From Adiantum capillus-veneris (Eukaryota > Streptophyta > Polypodiopsida > Polypodiales > Pteridaceae): DNA of 64,000 nt. The stretch is from positions 103,336,912 through 103,400,911 of the forward strand of contig CM043963.1 of NCBI GenBank assembly GCA_014529385.2. Reading direction: 5' to 3'. Below the pieces are notes generated by a model. It was not told where the DNA came from and searched no databases. It saw only the letters and a program-made list of their open reading frames with translations. Every line of letters begins with the position of its first letter. Position 1 is the first letter of the stretch. This document shows positions 1 to 10,907 of this stretch, one piece after another. The translations under genes and the position numbers were made by a program.

Positions 1-872
1 TAGGTGCATCAAAGATCCACCACTTCTCCATTATAACAAAGGATTGAAATGTGGATCCAATTGTTGGTGTCTCCTAGATCCACCACTTAGCCATTCTAAC
101 GCTAGGTGTATTCAGCACTTGGCCATTGTAACACTTGTAATTTTACACAATGTTTGTGGGATTAGATCATAGATACACAACTTGGCCATTTAGACTAAGA
201 ATGGGTCAGTAGGGGCATCAAAGATCCACCACTTGGCCATTATAACAAAAGTTTGAAAAGTGGATCCAATTGTTGGTGTGTCCTAGATCCACTACTTGGC
301 CATTCTAACCATGTTTTAAAGTTAGGTGTATTCAACACTTGTAATTTTACACAATGCTTCTAGGATGAGTATATTCTACATCTAACACTTGTCCATTTAG
401 AGTAAGAATCGATAAGTAGGGGCATCAAAGATACACCAGTTCGTCATTATCACAAAGGCTTGAATTGTAGATACAATTCTTGGTGTCAGCTAGATCCACC
501 ACTTGGCCATTCTAACCATGTCCTAAAGTTAGGTAGATTCAACACTTGGCCATCATAACACTTGTAATTTTACACAATGTTTGTGATATGAGTAGATCTT
601 TGATCCACCACTTGTCCATTTAGAGTAAGAATTGGTAAGTAGGGGCATCAAAGATCCACCACTTGGCCATTCTAACCATGTCCTAAAGATAGGTGCATGC
701 AGCACTTGGCCATCATAACACTGGTAATTTTACACAATGTCTATGGAATGAGTAGATCCTAGATCCACCACTTGGCTATTTATATTGAAACTGGGGAATT
801 AGATACATCAAAGGCTTGAAGTGTGGATCTAATTGTTGGTATCTCTTAGATTCACCACTTGGCCATTATAGC
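1..872. repeat. Satellite block 1 (about 223-bp unit)
   Basis: Tandem satellite sequence. A full unit has three sub-blocks of about 63, 109 and 51 bp, each opening with GATCCACCACTTGGCCAT. The 109-bp block contains a further CACTTGGCCAT box. The variant order here (for example GCTTCTAGGATGAG near 353) recurs at 17573 and 43104, so this block is a paralogue of 17227-18871 and 42758-44300. It is interrupted at 872 by a solo LTR and resumes at 2447. No coding content is seen. Confidence 0.93.
868..872. other. Target-site duplication, left (solo LTR)
   Basis: ATAGC directly precedes the LTR end TGTCAT and is repeated at 2447-2451 after the other LTR end TTACA. The uninterrupted version of this satellite variant is at about 43706. 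Confidence 0.9.
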
Positions 873-2446
873 TGTCATAATAATCAACATCTAATTCTCC
901 TAAATGATTTTCTCATATTAAACTGATCATTTAATGTGGGGAGGTACCAGGGGAGAAAAAGCTAGAATATTGGTTAAGCTAGCAGACGGGCCACAGTAGG
1001 GATCCAAAGGAGGGAAAATAGGGATCAAAGGGGGGGGCCATCTGCAAAAGATCCATGTGCAACAATGGGCTAAAAAGACCCTAAGGCTCAGCCCATTAAG
1101 ACTTCCAAAATGCTAAGGTTCCAAAATTCAAAGGTTGTGTCCAAAGGTCAATCCTAGGGAAAATTGGATGCTTAGTGTTTGTACAAAAGTCTTCTTCAAA
1201 GCCTACAAAGGAGGGGGCGAGCCCATTTAGTAGGGGATGAGAGAGAAAGCCACACACACACACAGACTCCCTTTTCACAAAGGGAATTAGGGACACATTT
1301 CAGCTCCCTAGGCCAGATGCCCACAAGGTGTGCCCAATTCCTATTGGAAGACCCTTGAAGTGGACCAATGAGAATTAAGCTAGAGTAAATCTAGTTTAAT
1401 TAAATTAAAAACTTTTAATAAAAGAAACCAATGAGAATTAAGTCTCCTAGAAGACTATTGGGCAGTCTCCCAAGGGGTCCAATGAGAATTCAGGAGCCCA
1501 ATGGCTTGCCTGATTCCTATTGGCCAGGAGGCAAAGGGGTCCAATGAGAGTTTACTTTAATTATTTAATTACCTAAATCTCTCACAAAAGGGGAAAGGGG
1601 GACACATGTCAGAAGGCTATCACTTATGCTGCTTAACACCCATTGGCTTGACTTGGGGAGGTCCAATGAGGCAAAAGCCAGACCATTTTATCGGGAAGGG
1701 CTCGCCCAAGAGAGAGAGAGGGGGCTTATTTTTGCTTGGCATTGACACACACACACACTTGACCATGTGTGAAGAAAGAATACTCTATCTCCTCCCAAGC
1801 TTTAATGGAAAGCTCATCACCTACTCCAAGCTTGTGAGATAGAAGCCTACATCAACACTCTCTTGGCATGTGGATGCAAATCCAACCAAGAGCCAAGCCT
1901 CAATGCATGCTCATCTTCTCTACCAAGCTAATTACTAAGCTAAGCTATGCTAATATGAGTGATTATGTGAGGAGATGTACATCTTTCTCGTAAGATACTC
2001 CTTCTTCCTCTCATACCCTGCTAGCTCTCACCATCTTCGAAGGTGTGTGAGGTCTTGGGTCTGAGAACGGGGATAATTCAAGTTGTGTTTGATTAAGTGT
2101 TTTTGTTAGTGCATGAAGCTTCCATCTTCATTGCACTAGCTAGTCTTGAAGGAACACAAAGAATTGTATTGTACAATGTCTCTCTTGATGGGAGAAACCA
2201 TAATATAAAGCCTTTTGGAGGGGGGACCGGATCCATGAAAATCCGGTCCTCAACTGTTGTCAATAGCTTAATTTCTCTCTCTTTTGAAAGTATTGTTGAT
2301 GCTATCTAACTAGGTGTTATGCTTTTTGTTGCTCTCTCCACCCAAGCACTCCTGTAATTCTCATTAGGAATCTATTCTAATGAAATGCCCACTATGTTCA
2401 TGCTAATTTCCGCTACACATAAGTTATTAGGCTATTAAATGTTACA
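873..2446 (+). mobile_element. Solo LTR of the E3 family
   Basis: A complete LTR of about 1.57 kb with TG...CA ends (TGTCAT...GTTACA) and no internal region. It is the reverse complement of the right LTR of E3 (39141-40731) along its whole length, including the AC-rich microsatellites and the short ORF seen in both. A perfect 5-bp duplication (ATAGC) flanks it, so it was a normal insertion later reduced by LTR-LTR recombination. Its sense orientation is plus, opposite to E3. Confidence 0.92.
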
Positions 2447-3776
2447 ATAGCCATGTCTTAAAGGTAGGTGCATTGAGCACTTGGCCATCATAACACTTGT
2501 AATTTTATACAATGTTTCTGGAATGAGTAGATTCTAAATCCACCACTTGGCCATTTAAACTAAAATTTGGGAAGTAGGTGCATCAAAGATCCACCACTTG
2601 GCCATGATAACAAAGACTTGAATTGTGGATCCAACTGTTGGTGTCTCTTAGATCCACCACTTGGCAAGCTAGATGGATTCAACACTTGGCCATCATAACA
2701 CTTGTAAATTTACACAATGTTTGTGGGATGAGTAGATACCAGATCCACCACTTGGCCATTCTAACCATGTCCTAAAGTTAGGTGCATTCAACATTTGGCC
2801 ATCATCACACTGGTAATTTTACACAATGTCTGTGGGATAACTAGATCCTAGATCCATTAGTTGGCTATTTAGACTAAAATTTGGGAATTAGATACATCAA
2901 ATATCAAAGGCTTGAAATGTGGGTCCGATTCTTTGTGTCTCCCAGATCCATCACTTGTCTAGTTAGGTGGATTCAACACTTGCCATCATAACACTTATAA
3001 TTTTACACAATGTTTGTGGGATTACTAGATCCTAGATCCACCACTTGTCCCTTTAGAGTAAGAATTGGTAAGTAGGTGTATCAAACATCCACCACTTGTT
3101 CATTATAACAAAGGCTTGAATTGAAGATATAATTGTTGGTGTCACCTAAATCCACCACTTTTTCATTATAACCATGTTCTAAAGTTAGGTGCACTTACCA
3201 TCATAACACTGGTAATTTTACACAATATCTATGGGATGACTAGATCCTAGATCCACCACTTGGCCATTTAGACTACAATTTGGAAATTAGATACATTAAA
3301 GATCCACCACTTGGCCATTAGAATGAAAGCTTCAAGTGTGGATCAAATTGTTGGTATCTCTTAGAAACACCACTTGGCCATTCTAGACCTGTCTTAAAGG
3401 TAGGTTTATTCAGCACTTGACCATCATTACACTTATAATTTTACACAATGTCTGTGGGATGAGTAGATCCTAGATCCACCACTTGGCCATTATAAAAAAC
3501 GCTTGAATTGTAGATACAGTTGTTGGTGTCACCTAGATCCACCACTTGGCCATTCTAACCATGTACTAAAGTTGGGTGCATTCAACATTTGGCCATCATA
3601 GCACTAGTAATTTTACACAATGTCTATGGGATGACTATATCATAGATTCAACACTTGGCCATTTAGACTAAAATTTGGGAATTAGATACATCAACGATCC
3701 ACGACTTGGCCATTAGAACAAAGGTTTGAAGTGTGGATCCAATTGTTGGTATCTCTTAGATCTACCACTTGGCCAT
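2447..3776. repeat. Satellite block 1, continued
   Basis: Same satellite family, resuming exactly where the solo LTR interrupts it; it includes the right copy of the ATAGC duplication. It matches the order of variants at 43706-44300. It ends at the target duplication of E1. Confidence 0.92.
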
Positions 3777-3996
3777 TGTTGACCGCCGGGTCAACAACAC
3801 AACATAACTCAAGTTTCGTACCAAAGTGTATCTTTTGCGAGTTATGAAATGCTGTGCATTATGGCTATAAACGTCATTTGTAATGAGTAGTTATTATAGT
3901 TTTAGAAGCCGGGGTGCAATGGCACTTTGAGATTGTAAATACAAATCCATTTGACCCTTTCAACCCCATTTTTGGTTAAACCTAAGGAATCCTTAG

Positions 3997-4004
3997 TATA
4001 TAAG
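3997..4004 (+). promoter_or_regulatory. TATA box of E1 LTR promoter
   Basis: TATATAAG about 220 bp inside the LTR, conserved in the other LTR at 11129-11136. Initiation would be expected roughly 30 bp downstream. The position fits an LTR promoter, but no transcript data are available. Confidence 0.55.
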
Positions 4005-4421
4005 GTACCTAGGTCATTTTGTAAAGGAGACTTTTATCATAATCAAAACTTGAGCGCTGCCGTCTACTGTGTGTGAGAGAGAAAGAGAGTGAGCGTGAGC
4101 TTTATCCTCTCGCTACACCCGTCTCGCTCAACACATTGGAGATCCGACTACACCATTGCTATAGGCTCGAGGAGAGCTATGCGACAACGCCAAGCATTCC
4201 ACGCGAGAAGAAGCGCACACGCCGACGCATCTACGAGCTATTTACGATCGTAAGTGTATCAAACGATGTCTGTTTTCTGCGTGCTAGTAGTCTATAGAAT
4301 CGTGGTGACATAAGCTACGCATAGGTACTCATAAATTTCAATTTCAGGAACTTCCAAAATTCTGCTCTCTCATCCTATGGGTTTTCTGCATATGGGTTTA
4401 GAGTGAGGATTTTGAGTGTAG

Positions 4422-4773
4422 AAGCTTAGGGACGGGTGTATCCTAGTGAGGGGATGCTGTTCCTTAAGTTTCGTACGAATCTGGCATGATTAGGTGAGTT
4501 ACCTTCCGTATGTGTGTATGTGGCTAGGTGGTGTAGTTGAGAGCAGTGAGGGTCTTGATTGTGGTTTAGTTGGCCTTCTTGAGTGTTGTATGTGTAAAAG
4601 CTTAGGGACAGGTGTATCCTAGTGAGGGGATGCTGTTCCTTAAGTTTCGTACGAATCTGGCATGATTAGGTGAGTTACCTTGCGTATGTGTGTATGTGGC
4701 TAGGTGGTGTAGTTGAGACCAGTGAGGTTCTTGATTGTGGTTTAGTTGGCCTTCCTGAGTGTTGTATGTGTAG
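4422..4773 (+). repeat. 176-bp tandem duplication in E1 5' LTR
   Basis: Two adjacent copies, each starting AAGCTTAGGGAC (4422 and 4598). The 3' LTR holds only one copy (from about 11549). Both LTRs are copied from one template at insertion, so the duplication most simply arose after insertion, or else the 3' LTR lost one copy. Confidence 0.85.
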
Positions 4774-4908
4774 GATGGTCTCAGCCTAACAAGCTTAAGA
4801 GATTTCCTCCGTGTGCCTATCGTGTCATCTGTGTCCTCAATTGACATTATGTTGATCTAGGTAGTGTTTGCATGCACTTCATGGGTGTGTGAGTCGCTCG
4901 TCCACCAT

Positions 4909-4926
4909 TGGAGCCGTTGCCGGGGA
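4909..4926 (+). promoter_or_regulatory. Primer binding site (tRNA-Asp type)
   Basis: TGGAGCCGTTGCCGGGGA lies one base after the LTR end. It differs at one base from the tRNA-Asp-complementary site widely used by plant Athila/Tat elements. It would prime minus-strand cDNA synthesis. Confidence 0.8.
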
Positions 4927-5461
4927 CACAAGGACCTAAGTAGGTTTCCTACTAACACTCGTGTGATGGTTGCTTGATTTAGTTTTGATTTAGTTTCGGG
5001 TAAAGAAAGCGTTTTTCTGAAGTGGATCCGGAAGAGTATATTCCACGATCAAGTGGATAGCCAGGAAGCGTGTGTCTTGCTGAGGGTCTGCGACTAGATA
5101 GGTTTAGTTAGGATTTGTGGATTAGAGTAGTTGTTGATGGTTGAGTGTTTTGTGAGGTGATAAAAGCGTTGACTAGTCCGTGTGTGGCAGTGAAGCGTTT
5201 TTCTACTCATAGATGCAAAACCCCACATGATTTGTAGGAGTAGCTTTAGGTAAGTGATCCGATTCTAATCTAGAGATATTCATCACTGAATTATTTGCTA
5301 AAGTGCTTGATTGCATTTGAAATCGTGAAAAAGTATGCTTTTGAGGGTAGAAATGCATTAAACAAGCTTTTGTGGATATTTTTGTATGATTGATTGATGC
5401 TGTGCATATAGAAGAGCATTTGCAAGGGTTCTATGAAGAAAACCTGCAATTCTGTAAACAT

Positions 5462-5485
5462 AGACATCCTACGCGTAGGATGTCT
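5462..5485. repeat. 24-bp perfect palindrome, copy 1
   Basis: AGACATCCTACG followed directly by its exact reverse complement, with no spacer. As RNA it could form a hairpin or pair with a second molecule. Confidence 0.95.
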
Positions 5486-5800
5486 CAAGGGGGTTCTGGA
5501 GACCAAATTTGAAAATTCTGACTGCACCAGTGGTTTCACAGGGTAAGTTTTACCCTAGTAACATATTATAGACTTGGGTGCATGTTATGCATGATGTTTT
5601 GAGTGCATGTGAGAGTTCTCAGCTCATTTGCGTGAGAAAATTGGGTTTTAAGCAGACTTTAGCATTTTTGACTGAAAAAGGGAAGGACAGCTAGTTTTGG
5701 GGTCTTTTGACATCCAAAGTAAAATCTAAGCATGGCATTCATTGGGTTGCTGACATCAAGGGGAATCTGTGGCTCAAGTTTGGGGAAATCCTAAGCACTT

Positions 5801-5824
5801 AGACATCCTACGCGTAGGATGTCT
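5801..5824. repeat. 24-bp perfect palindrome, copy 2
   Basis: Identical to copy 1 at 5462-5485, while the surrounding sequence is only loosely similar. Confidence 0.95.
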
Positions 5825-5924
5825 TCACCATGATTTAGCACTCCAAATCAACCTCTGACCATACCACAGTGATCAACACCTTAAGGAAAGTCTGTGATTC
5901 AAATTTGGGGCAATTCTGCGCAGT

Positions 5925-5948
5925 AGACATCCTATGCGTAGGATGTCT
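5925..5948. repeat. 24-bp palindrome, copy 3 (one mismatch)
   Basis: Same palindrome with ACGCGT changed to ATGCGT at its centre, 124 bp after copy 2. Confidence 0.93.
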
Positions 5949-6665
5949 AAGGCATGATTTAGAGGCCAAATTCAAACTGTGGACATAGCAGGGTGTTGTA
6001 TAGCCTTAGGCAAGCCTCCTAGGCAAATTTGGTCCAATTTGGAGTTGATTTGACTTAGGAATTCATCAGAACAGACATCAGGCTTCTCGAGCAGATTCTT
6101 GATCATTTGACCAACCTATAGGTGTTAGAATCAAACAATAAAAATAGCTGTGAGTTTAGCACATCAAGGGGAAGCTACAGTGCAAGTTTGAGCTGAAACA
6201 AAGCTGTCTCTAGGCCAGTTTTAGGGTCCAACTGTAATTTTGACCATACAAGAGTGTTCACAGTGTCACAGAGATCCCAAATCTTTTTTCAAAATTGAAT
6301 TTGGACTCATTTTGACCATTCTAAACTGCAATTCACTGTTTTGGCCATAACTTTCACAAACGGTATCTGATTGGAAAAGTTTTTACATCAAAATGCAGCC
6401 TGAGAGCGGCTCTACAGATCTTAGAGAAAAAATTGAACTAAATGCATGCCCACGGCAACCATGTAGTTCAAATTTGAAAAAAAACGTCGTTTGAGGCCTC
6501 AAAATACATCCGCAAGTTAGGGGTGTCTAAAAGCGACAATTTGCGAGAATTGTGACGAAACGGTTGTAGTTTTGGACATAGTTTCGGCTTTTCCCTAACC
6601 AAAGAACCTGAACACAGTGGACTAAGTCTACTTGAACCAAGCAAAAGCTCTTAAGCCCAGAAATC

Positions 6666-7562
6666 ATGTCTACCCTAGATTCAAATGCAGCTTACACAAG
6701 CTTGGAGATCCCGACGATAGAGGAATATCCTCCCACAATGGATCTTCCAAACTTGCAATTGATAAAGATCCATCTTGTTGAGAGAGTTTGGATGATTGGT
6801 CATGAGAGTGAAGGACTATATAGATACATTGACGACAATGAGATCAATCTTTATAGGTGCCCAGATCCATACCTAGAAGAGATAACGGATTACAAGCTCT
6901 TATACGTCTACACATACGGAGTCGACTGTCAATGGAGATCTATAGTTGTCGACAAGTATGGACGAGAATACCGAGTTGTAGAAAGCACAAATCCACAGAA
7001 TATATTAGAAAGAGGTGGATATTTGGTCAATGAAGGACCACAAATGCCTCCACCAAACACGAGAATTCCTATAGGAATTCCAAGAAGAGAGCCACCGGGA
7101 TTCCCTTCAAGAGAGATAACGAGAGAAGGATTGGGAGAGTCTCTAATTAGACTTGTAGACAATCGATGAGTTAGACCATCCCAAGTCCAGAAATGGGTAA
7201 ACAGAAAATACATCGGAGATAAAGATCCAAGAGATCACGTAATGGCTTTTAGAAGAGTGATTAGAGTAGAGGAAGTTTCCGATTTTGCGACACAGTTTGC
7301 GGGATTTGGATTGACTCTAGAAGATGATGCAGCTACATGGTTCGACTCGGTGGAAAAATGGGATTTTGAGACCCTAGATGAGTTGTTTGAGGAGTTTATT
7401 GAAGAATTCTCGCCAAAAGGCATTGCTCACAACACAGTCTCGCAAATCCATAGATTCAAACAGAAAGAGAATGAATCAGTACGCAAAGCATCATTACGGC
7501 TCAAGAGATATGTTAAGCTTTGTCCGAGAGTGAAATTACCTATGCAAGCACGACTGCCATGA
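6666..7562 (+). pseudogene. E1 gag (capsid-type), one in-frame stop
   Basis: Starts at the ATG at 6666 and runs in one frame to a TGA at 7560-7562, about 298 codons, broken by a TGA at 7167-7169. The first 167 residues are unfamiliar and end in a Pro/Arg-rich stretch. After the stop, the stretch around AATWFDSVEKWDFETLDELF and the following basic helix resemble the retrotransposon Gag core (Retrotrans_gag type), which packages element RNA into particles. No CCHC zinc knuckle follows, probably because the gag-protease junction (about 7562-7591) is deleted. The stop is one C-to-T step from CGA. Confidence 0.75.
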
Positions 7563-7590
7563 CGTTTGGAAAAAATGGGGAAAACCTGCC

Positions 7591-9249
7591 ATGATATCCA
7601 CACGAATGACCCTGCAACTTGCAGACGGACACAAGGAAAAGCCCCTAGGACTGCTAGAAAAAGTACTTGTTACTTCTTGTGGCATTGAATATGAACACAC
7701 TTTTGCTGTTGTTGACTTTGGCAAGAAGAACAACTATGACATCATTCTGGGAAGACCATTCATGCGACAATTGAAAATGGTCCAAGATTGGGGTTATGAC
7801 CATATATACCTGAGACATATGCAAGCCATAACAAAGGTAAACTTGAGGGAACATAGCTATAGGGATGTGACGAGAACACCGGTTGAGGAGTTTGATTCGG
7901 CCACAATAGCAGGATCAGAACTTCCAGCTTGGTTAGGTAAGCCTAAAGAACTGTGGATGTGTGGAGCTTCACAATGTGGTAGCTTGAAACGTGAGGAATG
8001 TATCCTAGAGCAGGTTATAGAGGATATGGACTATATCTCAGAACCATTTTCTGAAGAAGAGTTAGGGCCTTTTGGATGGGAACACATCTTGGCTACTCTG
8101 GACGTGTGCACCGTGGAGGATGCTCCCACAACAAATTTTTGTGATGAAAATGGCTATGATGTCGTTCCTTATTTTGCAGTGAGTGTAATCCAGGAAAACG
8201 AAGAGATCTAGACATCAACAAGCTCTCAAAATAAGGACCAAACAAAGAAATGTGGAGAATCAAAAGATGAAGAAGACGACAAGTTCTATGACTCTGTAGA
8301 ACACTTCGAGCTTCAAGAAGATCAACGACCCGGGAATCAATGTCATTGCTACACGAATAAAGTGCATCAAAAGTGGATTCCAAAGTCCTCCGTGAAGACA
8401 CAGCCACCACAAGCATCCTCATACATGGCTCCTTATAAGGATGCAAAGACTCAGCTAGGAGGAATACGACCAGAGCAATGAGCTAACAATGCTCTAATCA
8501 ATGGGCTAGAAAATTCCTCCAAGAAACTACCACCCACGAGCAAACAGACAGTAACTTTCCACTACCAACCAAAAAATCAAGGGAAAGTACAAGAAGTCAA
8601 CCTTGCTTAGGATAGTAGCAATAGTGATGAATCTTACTACATCCCCTATCATCAACCCAGGCCATCACTATCACCAACCCCTTCAACAACAACCATGACA
8701 GGTCAAAAGAACAGGACAGCAAGTCAAAGCCAAAAAGCTCGACAAATCTGGATACCAAAAAGCCTGATCGGCCAAAAACAGATATGGATCAAGAAGAGAA
8801 AGATCTCTAATGACAAATCACAAGATCCAACACCAAAACAAAAACAAGGAAAGCGTGCACGAACGGGTAAGAATATCACAAAGTCGCAAGCTTTCACAAC
8901 TCAGGTTTGGGCTCCAAAGAAGTTGATTCAAGCACAAAAAAGTCAGGAATTCATTTGGATTCCAAAACAACCACAATATCAACTTTCAAAGCCTGAATCC
9001 CGTCACCAACCAAGCGTACAAGGGCTGAAGCAAAGACCACTGTCGACTCACACAACAAAAAGGTGGATCCCAAAGAAGTCTCTTCAAACACAAACGAAGC
9101 ATGGGCAAGTATGGGTTCCCAAATGAGAGTCAGCAACAAAACAACCAATAATCGCAAAGAAATGGGTCCCAAAGAAGAACAACAAAACTGTTGTCAGTGT
9201 ATCACCGCTTGAATTCTTACAATTCTTCCTACCATTACAATACAGTTAG
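7591..9249 (+). pseudogene. E1 ORF2: protease remnant plus W-x-P-K repeat tail
   Basis: One frame of about 553 codons without frameshifts, interrupted by TAG at 8209, TGA at 8479, TAG at 8608 and TGA at 9124, and ending at TAG 9247-9249. Residues 1 to about 65 match the C-terminal half of a retropepsin, with TLQLADG and YDIILGRPFM; the half carrying the catalytic Asp is missing. Next come about 140 acidic and aromatic residues of unknown role. From about residue 260 a Lys/Gln-rich low-complexity tail repeats W-[IVA]-P-K about eight times, spaced irregularly and lying on both sides of the 8479, 8608 and 9124 stops. That indicates all of it was once translated together. Short W-V-P-K motifs occur in some plant retroelement polyproteins; the role of the repeat is unknown. 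Confidence 0.65.
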
Positions 9250-10894
9250 AAGAGAGCAAATCTCTTCAATCAAGCAAGGATACAAGAGCTTCAAAGACCA
9301 TTACATTGCTTAGAATAGGAAACCTCACCAACAAATGCCAATACGCAAATTGCTTATATCCACATCTTGCACAACATAAATCTTTTCCATGCATTAACTG
9401 TGTATGCATAATAGGGCTACATTACAAGTCTTGCATAGGCACAACTTTTAATTGCCCAAGCACAACACATACCCTTTGCGATACCCTGTCGTAAAGGATG
9501 ACTCCAAATAGGAAGGGGGGAAGCATTCTGAATGCGGACCTAATATTATAACTATTAGAGGGCAATGGTTTGTGAGATGCATTGAATTTTTGCGTTTTAT
9601 TGTGATAATTGTTTGACGATATTAAGAGTTTATGCCCTCATAGTAGTGTTACAGAGGAGTATGGGGACAAAATCCATATATGAGCCCCTAGGGACATGTG
9701 TATAGTGTACATAGCATTTAGATTTCTATTTCAATGATTTTTCTTTTGCTGAGTTGTTTTAAGATTTTCTTTGTTTATTATTAAGAAAAAATTAAAAAAT
9801 CCATAATCCACATGAAGAAAAGACTGACGAGAGACCTGAGCACTACAAAGAAATGAAGGTACAAGAAAACAATGAAACTTCACGAAGTATGTCTCAGCAG
9901 CCACTACAACAGCGGAAGAACTTGCTAGAAAGCAGTGTCATCATGCAATCGACAAGTCATACAAGTCAGAGTCGAGTAGCTAAGCCACAAAATGAGTGAG
10001 GTGTTAGTCCCAAAGCTTCAAGTAATATTCTCAGTGGTCTAAGCATCTTAGCTATTCTAGGTACTGCTCAAGCTGGAAGAGTTGAGCATATTTACGTTGT
10101 GTCGCTCATGCTGGTATAGGTGTGCAAAAGAGTCGAAGTCTAAGTACTTAAGTCTGGTGAAGTGAAGGAGAAGGTCCAAAAGACACTCACGTACTGAGCA
10201 CAGCGAGATACGAGTGGAGAAACTTCTACATCGATAACCCTTCTTGGAAAGGTGGAAGCTAGTGAGACATCTTTTGATGTCACACGTGCTACATTTATTC
10301 CTCAAAACACCCATCATCTCCTTCTTTCACATTGCATGCTTTTATTGACAAATTTCTCCTATGCATATAGAGTGTCCCATAATTGGCATTTGCATCAAGC
10401 ACTCTTTTCGTGTTTCACCCAAGCACTCACCTTTCATGAACATGTACTTCACGTTCAACTGCTCAACTCCAATAAAAGCGTATACCAAAGGCATTTTTTT
10501 TCCACCGGTTTTTTCCCTTTGGTCATCCAGGTTTTAGACCCTAATCTAAAGACACCTATCACCATCCTCTTGTACATATTCCTTCCACATCAACAATAAG
10601 GAAATGCTACTCAAATCAATTGGAGCACCAATTTCAGATCATAGCATACTTCTTCTCAATGGCGAGTCGAAGAATGGCCTACAATGACAAAGCTGCAGAC
10701 AACACTAACAACATGATTGCACAGGAACAAAGAAGTCCCCAATGAAGAAGAGAAGACAAAAGATTAATCAGAGGATCTCAAAAGATGAATGGTTATGATG
10801 ACAAAGTTACAAGCAGTGCAACAAATTAAGCCAAAACGACAGCAAAAACCACATCGCCATCGACAATCAGGTCATGTCGGGGACGACATGAACG
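9250..10894 (+). other. E1 non-coding 3' region
   Basis: About 1.65 kb between ORF2 and the polypurine tract. No RT, RNase H, integrase or envelope-like motif is found. A 115-codon reading frame at 10252-10599 shows no recognisable domain and is not called. The stretch opens near a purine run at 9511-9523. Confidence 0.6.
9511..9523 (+). promoter_or_regulatory. Internal polypurine tract-like run
   Basis: GGAAGGGGGGAAG closely resembles the terminal tract at 10896-10907 (GGAAGGGGGGAG). It could be a second plus-strand primer site or a remnant of an older element end; both are inferences. Confidence 0.4.
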
Positions 10895-10895
10895 C

Positions 10896-10907
10896 GGAAG
10901 GGGGGAG
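10896..10907 (+). promoter_or_regulatory. E1 polypurine tract
   Basis: GGAAGGGGGGAG ends exactly where the 3' LTR begins (TGTTGACC), the expected place for plus-strand priming. Confidence 0.85.

Larger units (their letters stand above)
3777..4907 (+). repeat. E1 5' LTR
   Basis: Starts TGTTGACC and ends TCCACCA, immediately before the primer binding site. It aligns with the 3' LTR at 10908-11863 but is longer, chiefly because of an internal 176-bp tandem duplication at 4422-4773. The opening CCGCCGGGTC is CCGTTGGGTC in the 3' LTR, a CG-loss type of difference. Confidence 0.9.
4927..6665 (+). other. E1 untranslated leader
   Basis: About 1.74 kb between primer binding site and gag, with no convincing ORF. 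It contains three 24-bp palindromes (annotated separately). The second and third sit in a degenerate tandem repeat of about 124 bp that also repeats a TCTGTGGCTCAAGTTTGGGG-like stretch. Confidence 0.7.

Noticed and set aside
1-872. Regularly spaced repeats resembling a CRISPR array
   Set aside because: The 'spacers' are themselves repeated in every unit, the period is about 223 bp with internal sub-boxes, and the genome is plant nuclear.
2097-2309. 70-codon ORF repeated at 35102-35314 and 39278-39490
   Set aside because: It lies inside the E3-family LTR in all three places and has no recognisable domain; it is explained by LTR homology.
10252-10599. 115-codon ORF near the 3' end of E1, considered as an envelope-like gene
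   Set aside because: It has hydrophobic stretches but no signal peptide, transmembrane pattern or homology I can support, and is compatible with chance in AT-rich DNA.
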